Assembly: GCA_021846145.1 (NCBI GenBank)
Contig: JAJZCJ010000122.1
Coordinates: forward strand, 1 to 8,969
Direction: 5' to 3'
DNA length: 8,969 nucleotides
DNA from: Bacillota bacterium
GTDB taxonomy: Bacteria > Bacillota > Bacilli > Alicyclobacillales > SLC66
Under the pieces are notes generated by a model. That model saw nothing but the letters and a program-made list of their open reading frames with translations. It did no database searches and was not told the origin of the DNA. The position numbers were made by a program, and so were the translations under genes. Position 1 is the stretch's first letter. Each line of letters opens with the position of its first letter. This document shows positions 6,558 through 8,969 of the stretch, piece by piece.

Positions 6558-7580
6558 ATGAAAAAGTCTCTGGGACTTTGGCTAGGCATTTTAACGGGTG
6601 CCATCGCGTTTGGGGGCGTCTCTTACGCACAAAGTGGCATTCAAAAAATCCATGCTTCGTATGCCAATATACAGTTGATCGTTAATGGCAAACCTGTATC
6701 CACCAGCGCGGAACCCTTTATTTACAATAAAAATGTATACGTGCCTGTTAGTACGGTAGGCCATGCGTTAGACGCTACAGTCAAGTGGGTGAATAAACCT
6801 GCTGCGGTACAAGTAACCGGGGCAAACACGACGATCAAGTCTTTTAAGGTGTATGACAATGGGACACAACTGCCAAGCGGCATTACCAATGGCAAAGATA
6901 TCTATGCGATCCCTGCCACTTCGCCTGGATATGAGACAGCAACAGGATTGGTGCCAAGTACAGATAGTCAGGGCAACATTAATTTTAACAATGCCAATCC
7001 CCCAACTATCCCGTCTGGAGCGCCTATATTTACCCTGACGCCACAACAATTAATTGGCGACTTCGGCAACACTAATTTGTATCCACAACAGCAACTGACA
7101 GGATTTTGGACACCCAGTGTGCTCGGTCATCTGTATCCTGCTCAGTTTACAGTCGAGTGGGGCATTGGGGCGGGGCAACAGTCTGTGATACCGGGTATGG
7201 ATTATACGTTGAACGGACAGTATCAGACGTTGACCGGTCAGTTTGCGATTGATGACTTGTCTCGCAATTTTGGGGGTGCGGTACAACTGGTGTTTGTTGG
7301 TGACGGGAAAACATTGGGATCTACTGGCTGGGTGCAAAGCGCATCGCAACCTACTTCGTTTTCTATCAATGTGACTGGGGTGAATCTATTAGAGATTCAG
7401 TACCAATTGCAATCGGCAAATGGCACGGTATATACCATGGGGCAGACATATCAAGCGCCGACAAAAAATGCGGATGGTTCGACAGACCCGATCGTCGTGA
7501 CAGACATGATGCAACCGACACTGGTGCCTGTGAGTGTGACCAACAGCATCACCACGAATACGGGCGGATCTAGTAAGTAA
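6558..7580 (+). CDS. Secreted protein with stalk (Cu-amine-oxidase-N-like) and NPCBM-like domains, paralogue 2
   Basis: Exported 340-residue paralogue of the preceding gene, starting at ATG 6558 with AGGGGAG (6541-6547) 10 bases upstream. It has a signal peptide at 1-24 (cleavage near SYA/QS). The stalk-like module at 34-86 shares AEPFIYNxNVYVPxST with its neighbour. The NPCBM-like domain is at about 210-295 (MDYTLNGQY, QFAIDD, FVGDGKTLGSTGW, NVTGVNLLEIQYQLQSANG). It differs in having a longer, Asn/Pro/Thr-rich middle linker (about 90-165) in place of the second stalk-like repeat, and a Thr/Ser/Gly-rich tail. The 30-base gap and shared architecture suggest an operon formed by tandem duplication followed by divergence in the middle. 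No strong terminator follows; only an AT-rich stretch is seen before the riboswitch promoter. Ligand and function are unknown; glycan binding at the cell surface is inferred. Confidence 0.82.
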   Translation: MKKSLGLWLGILTGAIAFGGVSYAQSGIQKIHASYANIQLIVNGKPVSTSAEPFIYNKNVYVPVSTVGHALDATVKWVNKPAAVQVTGANTTIKSFKVYDNGTQLPSGITNGKDIYAIPATSPGYETATGLVPSTDSQGNINFNNANPPTIPSGAPIFTLTPQQLIGDFGNTNLYPQQQLTGFWTPSVLGHLYPAQFTVEWGIGAGQQSVIPGMDYTLNGQYQTLTGQFAIDDLSRNFGGAVQLVFVGDGKTLGSTGWVQSASQPTSFSINVTGVNLLEIQYQLQSANGTVYTMGQTYQAPTKNADGSTDPIVVTDMMQPTLVPVSVTNSITTNTGGSSK

Positions 7581-7635
7581 GTGTCGTAACTTGTGAATAA
7601 TTTTTAAAAAGAATCATACTTTAGTAAATTAGGGC

Positions 7636-7664
7636 TTGTCTCATCGTGTCGAATGCATTAAAAT
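7636..7664 (+). promoter_or_regulatory. Promoter of the riboswitch-glycosyltransferase transcript
   Basis: TTGTCT (7636-7641), a 17-base spacer and TAAAAT (7659-7664) predict a start near 7671, only about 13 bases before the riboswitch aptamer. This places the aptamer at the very 5' end of the mRNA, as usual for riboswitches. Confidence 0.7.
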
Positions 7665-7683
7665 AATAACAGTAAGGCCTCCC

Positions 7684-7766
7684 GATAAAGGCAAACTTGT
7701 CGAAAGTCAAGGACGCAAAGCTACGGGTCTGTAGGTGAATTTCACCGATGACCGCCGAGCTGCCGG
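7684..7766 (+). promoter_or_regulatory. Class I cyclic di-GMP riboswitch aptamer (GEMM-I)
   Basis: The conserved GEMM-I landmarks appear in order: AAAGGCAAAC (7687-7696); a stem CUUGUC/GUCAAG (7696-7701 and 7706-7711, one U-U mismatch) capped by a GAAA tetraloop (7702-7705); the hallmark GACGCAAAGC (7712-7721); a second hairpin, GGUC (7726-7729) with GACC (7750-7753), containing the apical stem GGUGA/UCACC (7734-7738 and 7742-7746); and the closing GCCGAGCUGCCGG (7754-7766). This matches the known Vibrio and Clostridium examples block by block. By family knowledge it binds cyclic di-GMP. It sits just after a promoter and upstream of a terminator and a glycosyltransferase gene, so it should control that gene by transcription attenuation. 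Confidence 0.94.
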
Positions 7767-7777
7767 ACGACGGTCAT
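7748..7777 (+). other. Local hairpin competing with the aptamer P2 helix
   Basis: AUGACCG (7748-7754) is perfectly complementary to CGGUCAU (7771-7777). Using it would take GACC (7750-7753) away from its partner GGUC (7726-7729) in the second aptamer hairpin, so it is a plausible part of a ligand-free fold. Read by eye; no energy was calculated. Confidence 0.4.
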
Positions 7778-7802
7778 TGAGCGGACGGTTCTGGGTAGGT
7801 TG

Positions 7803-7817
7803 AGGTATGCCTTTATC
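7803..7817 (+). promoter_or_regulatory. Putative switching strand of the riboswitch expression platform
   Basis: AGGUAUGCCUUUAUC has two mutually exclusive partners. GCCUUUAUC (7809-7817) is a perfect 9-base complement of GAUAAAGGC (7684-7692), which contains part of the conserved aptamer core. AGGU and GCCUU (7803-7806, 7809-7813) can instead pair with ACCU and AAGGC (7968-7971, 7962-7966), the 5' arm of the terminator, with a 2x1 internal loop. This would make it the antiterminator strand. The function is inferred. Confidence 0.5.
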
Positions 7818-7882
7818 CATGGTGTGGACGAGCCAATTCCTAGTCCCCCTAGGATACCCCCCAGGAGCTCGTTCACTCATGG
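7817..7882 (+). other. Long stem-loop inside the riboswitch expression platform
   Basis: CCAUGG (7817-7822) plus GUGGACGAGC (7824-7833) pair with GCUCGUUCAC (7867-7876) plus UCAUGG (7877-7882). This gives 16 base pairs with two G-U pairs and one bulged U. The apical region holds a further hairpin, CCUAG (7839-7843) with CUAGG (7849-7853). The stem begins at the end of the switching strand and would bring it near the distant terminator. No T-tract follows, so it is not itself a terminator. Confidence 0.6.
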
Positions 7883-7961
7883 TTGAAGGTTGGTTGTATG
7901 AAATTATCTATAATGTTTTCATATACCGTTGTTATTATGTATTCGTCCTTATAAGTTCGAT

Positions 7962-7988
7962 AAGGCCACCTGAGAGGGTGGCTTTTTT
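7962..7988 (+). terminator. Intrinsic terminator in the glycosyltransferase leader (attenuator)
   Basis: GCCACC (7965-7970) and GGUGGC (7977-7982) form the GC core, extended by AAG with UUU below, with a 6-base loop and a run of six T residues (7983-7988). It lies about 290 bases after the promoter and 41 bases before the start codon of the glycosyltransferase gene, so it would abort that transcript unless an upstream strand sequesters its 5' arm. Confidence 0.9.
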
Positions 7989-8029
7989 GTTGAACAGCTT
8001 TTAAGATGGGGATAGCAAGGAACGATGGA

Positions 8030-8803
8030 ATGTACGTGAAGGGGGCAGGGTTTTTTGTGGCGACAGTAGATATATTGGGGGTGCCCTTTTCTGCCTCTAC
8101 TGAAAATGAGGTATTCGCTCAATGCACCGCTTTTATGGGGGATTCACAGCCGCATTTTGTGATCACGGCTGGTCCGGAATTTGTCATGAAGGTAGGTGCA
8201 GATCGTGAACTACAACATGCGCTTGCCGCGGCTGACCTGATTACTCCAGATGGCATCGGTATTGTCATTGCTTCGCGCTGGTATAGTCAACCGCTTGCCG
8301 AGCGGGTGACTGGTGTGGATCTGGCGCAAGCGCTTTTGGCTCATGCTGCAAAGATGGGGCTGCGTGTGTACGTGCTGGGCGCGAGTGAACATTCGTTGCA
8401 GCGGGCACTTGCCAAAATTCGTGAGACGTATCCTACGTTGCATATTGCAGGCCAAAATGGGTATTTTAAGCACGACTCTGTCATGGATGTGATTACTGCA
8501 ATTCGCGAAGAAGCACCACACCTATTACTGGTCGGATTAGGACAGCCCGTGCAGGAAAAATTCTTAGCTACTCATTTGGATGCATTGGGAATTCCTCTAG
8601 CAATTGGTGTCGGCGGCGCGATTGATGTGCTGGGCGGCACAGTGAAGCGTGCGCCCGTATTGTTTCAAAAAGCAAAATTGGAGTGGTTGTACCGTTTGCT
8701 TAAAGAACCCTCTCGGGTGCGCAGGCAAATGGCTCTCCCGCGTTTTGCAATTGCAGCCTGGTGGGACGCAAAAAATCAAGTGAGAGGTCGAAGCACCAGT
8801 TGA
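8030..8803 (+). CDS. tagA: WecG/TagA/CpsF family glycosyltransferase
   Basis: GT-26 family enzyme. The characterised members TagA and WecG transfer ManNAc or ManNAcA from the UDP-sugar to an undecaprenyl-diphosphate-linked GlcNAc at the inner face of the membrane, in wall teichoic acid, enterobacterial common antigen or capsule synthesis. From the ATG at 8030 it is 257 residues, the normal length. That start has AAGGA (8017-8021) 8 bases upstream; the ATG at 8006 has no ribosome site and lies close to the terminator. Visible features are VDILGVPF at 13-20, T46 (VITAGPEF, with G where many homologues have N), D74 in ITPDGIGIV, YVLGASE at 114-120, GQPVQEKF at 171-178, GGAIDVLGG at 195-203, KRAP at 206-209, and a basic C-terminal appendage (LEWLYRLLKEPSRVRRQ) that in TagA drives membrane association. 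Control by the upstream cyclic di-GMP riboswitch points to an exopolysaccharide or envelope glycan. The symbol names the family only; the sugar specificity is not known. Confidence 0.93.
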   Translation: MYVKGAGFFVATVDILGVPFSASTENEVFAQCTAFMGDSQPHFVITAGPEFVMKVGADRELQHALAAADLITPDGIGIVIASRWYSQPLAERVTGVDLAQALLAHAAKMGLRVYVLGASEHSLQRALAKIRETYPTLHIAGQNGYFKHDSVMDVITAIREEAPHLLLVGLGQPVQEKFLATHLDALGIPLAIGVGGAIDVLGGTVKRAPVLFQKAKLEWLYRLLKEPSRVRRQMALPRFAIAAWWDAKNQVRGRSTS

Positions 8804-8969
8804 ATAGTTATCGCATCATGGTCAGCCTACTACTTGGATGCATGGTGTGTGCCAGTGATTTGACCAGCAACGGAGAAAAGGCACACGCCACTTCCCGTGT
8901 CTTCAATCACAGCGCCTACACCTTGCTTTTAGCGGGTCTTGATCGGGATCCGCATAGTGCGAATCGCGA
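8800..8969 (+). CDS. Start of an unrecognised exported protein or lipoprotein gene (3' end outside window)
   Basis: An open frame runs from the TTG at 8800, which overlaps the stop of the glycosyltransferase gene by four bases (TTGA), to the window end. The ATG at 8818 is the alternative start but has no ribosome site; AGAGG (8783-8787) lies 12 bases before the TTG. The N-terminus MNSYRIMVSLLLGCMVCAS looks like a signal peptide. LLGC could be a lipobox, with a less usual Leu at -2. The visible continuation (SRVFNHSAYTLLLAGLDRD) is not recognised. The overlap suggests translational coupling with the glycosyltransferase and hence shared riboswitch control. Only about 56 codons are visible, so both identity and reality are uncertain. 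Confidence 0.5.
   Translation, partial: MNSYRIMVSLLLGCMVCASDLTSNGEKAHATSRVFNHSAYTLLLAGLDRDPHSANR

Noticed and set aside
7050..7349. 99-codon minus-strand open frame inside the second stalk/NPCBM gene
   Set aside because: Its translation shows no recognisable domain, and the plus-strand gene has a signal peptide, a ribosome site and paralogue support.
7581..7635. Possible terminator after the second stalk/NPCBM gene
   Set aside because: Only an AT-rich TTTTTAAAAA stretch is present, with no GC-rich stem followed by a T-tract, so no terminator is called.
7807..8004. 65-codon plus-strand open frame between riboswitch and glycosyltransferase gene
   Set aside because: It runs through the structured expression platform and the terminator, its ATG lies within the putative switching strand without a well-spaced ribosome site, and the product resembles no protein.
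8006..8029. ATG at 8006 as the start of the glycosyltransferase gene
   Set aside because: There is no Shine-Dalgarno upstream and it lies 17 bases after the terminator T-tract; the ATG at 8030 has AAGGA at ideal spacing and gives the normal family length.

Overview
The window looks like chromosomal DNA of a Gram-positive, probably spore-forming Bacillota. The Alicyclobacillaceae type of acidophile or thermophile is a guess. The support is purine-rich Shine-Dalgarno sites, GTG starts, TTGACA/TATAAT-type promoters, strong intrinsic terminators, a TagA/WecG-type glycosyltransferase, and secreted proteins with copper-amine-oxidase-N-like (stalk) modules. No phage, insertion sequence, CRISPR array, tRNA or rRNA was seen.

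Layout. (1) Positions 1-1807, plus strand: the 3' part of a membrane-anchored GGDEF-PAS-EAL protein that makes and/or degrades cyclic di-GMP. (2) 1790-3361, minus: a 14-helix DHA2-type MFS exporter that overlaps the previous gene tail to tail. It has its own promoter and a TetR-type palindrome just downstream of the -10 box. (3) 3471-5048, minus: a strong terminator and a secreted transglutaminase-like protein with an intact Cys-His-Asp triad. (4) 5132-5468, minus: a cold-shock protein gene with a clear promoter, leader and terminator. (5) 5551-7580, plus: two tandem paralogous secreted proteins, each with an N-terminal stalk-like module and a C-terminal NPCBM-like carbohydrate-binding module. 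(6) 7636-7988, plus: a promoter, a class I cyclic di-GMP riboswitch (GEMM-I), a long structured expression platform and an intrinsic terminator. (7) 8030-8803, plus: a TagA/WecG glycosyltransferase gene, followed by the start of a secreted or lipoprotein gene cut by the window end.

How the parts may work together. The window holds an enzyme that sets cyclic di-GMP levels and a cyclic di-GMP sensor RNA placed ahead of a cell-envelope or exopolysaccharide glycosyltransferase. Between them lie secreted proteins that may bind cell-surface glycans. The most interesting element is the riboswitch leader. One segment (about 7803-7817) can pair either with the 5' edge of the aptamer or with the 5' arm of the terminator about 150 bases downstream. 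This suggests a cyclic di-GMP-dependent antitermination (ON) switch for glycan synthesis. The pairings were read by eye and the direction of switching is an inference.
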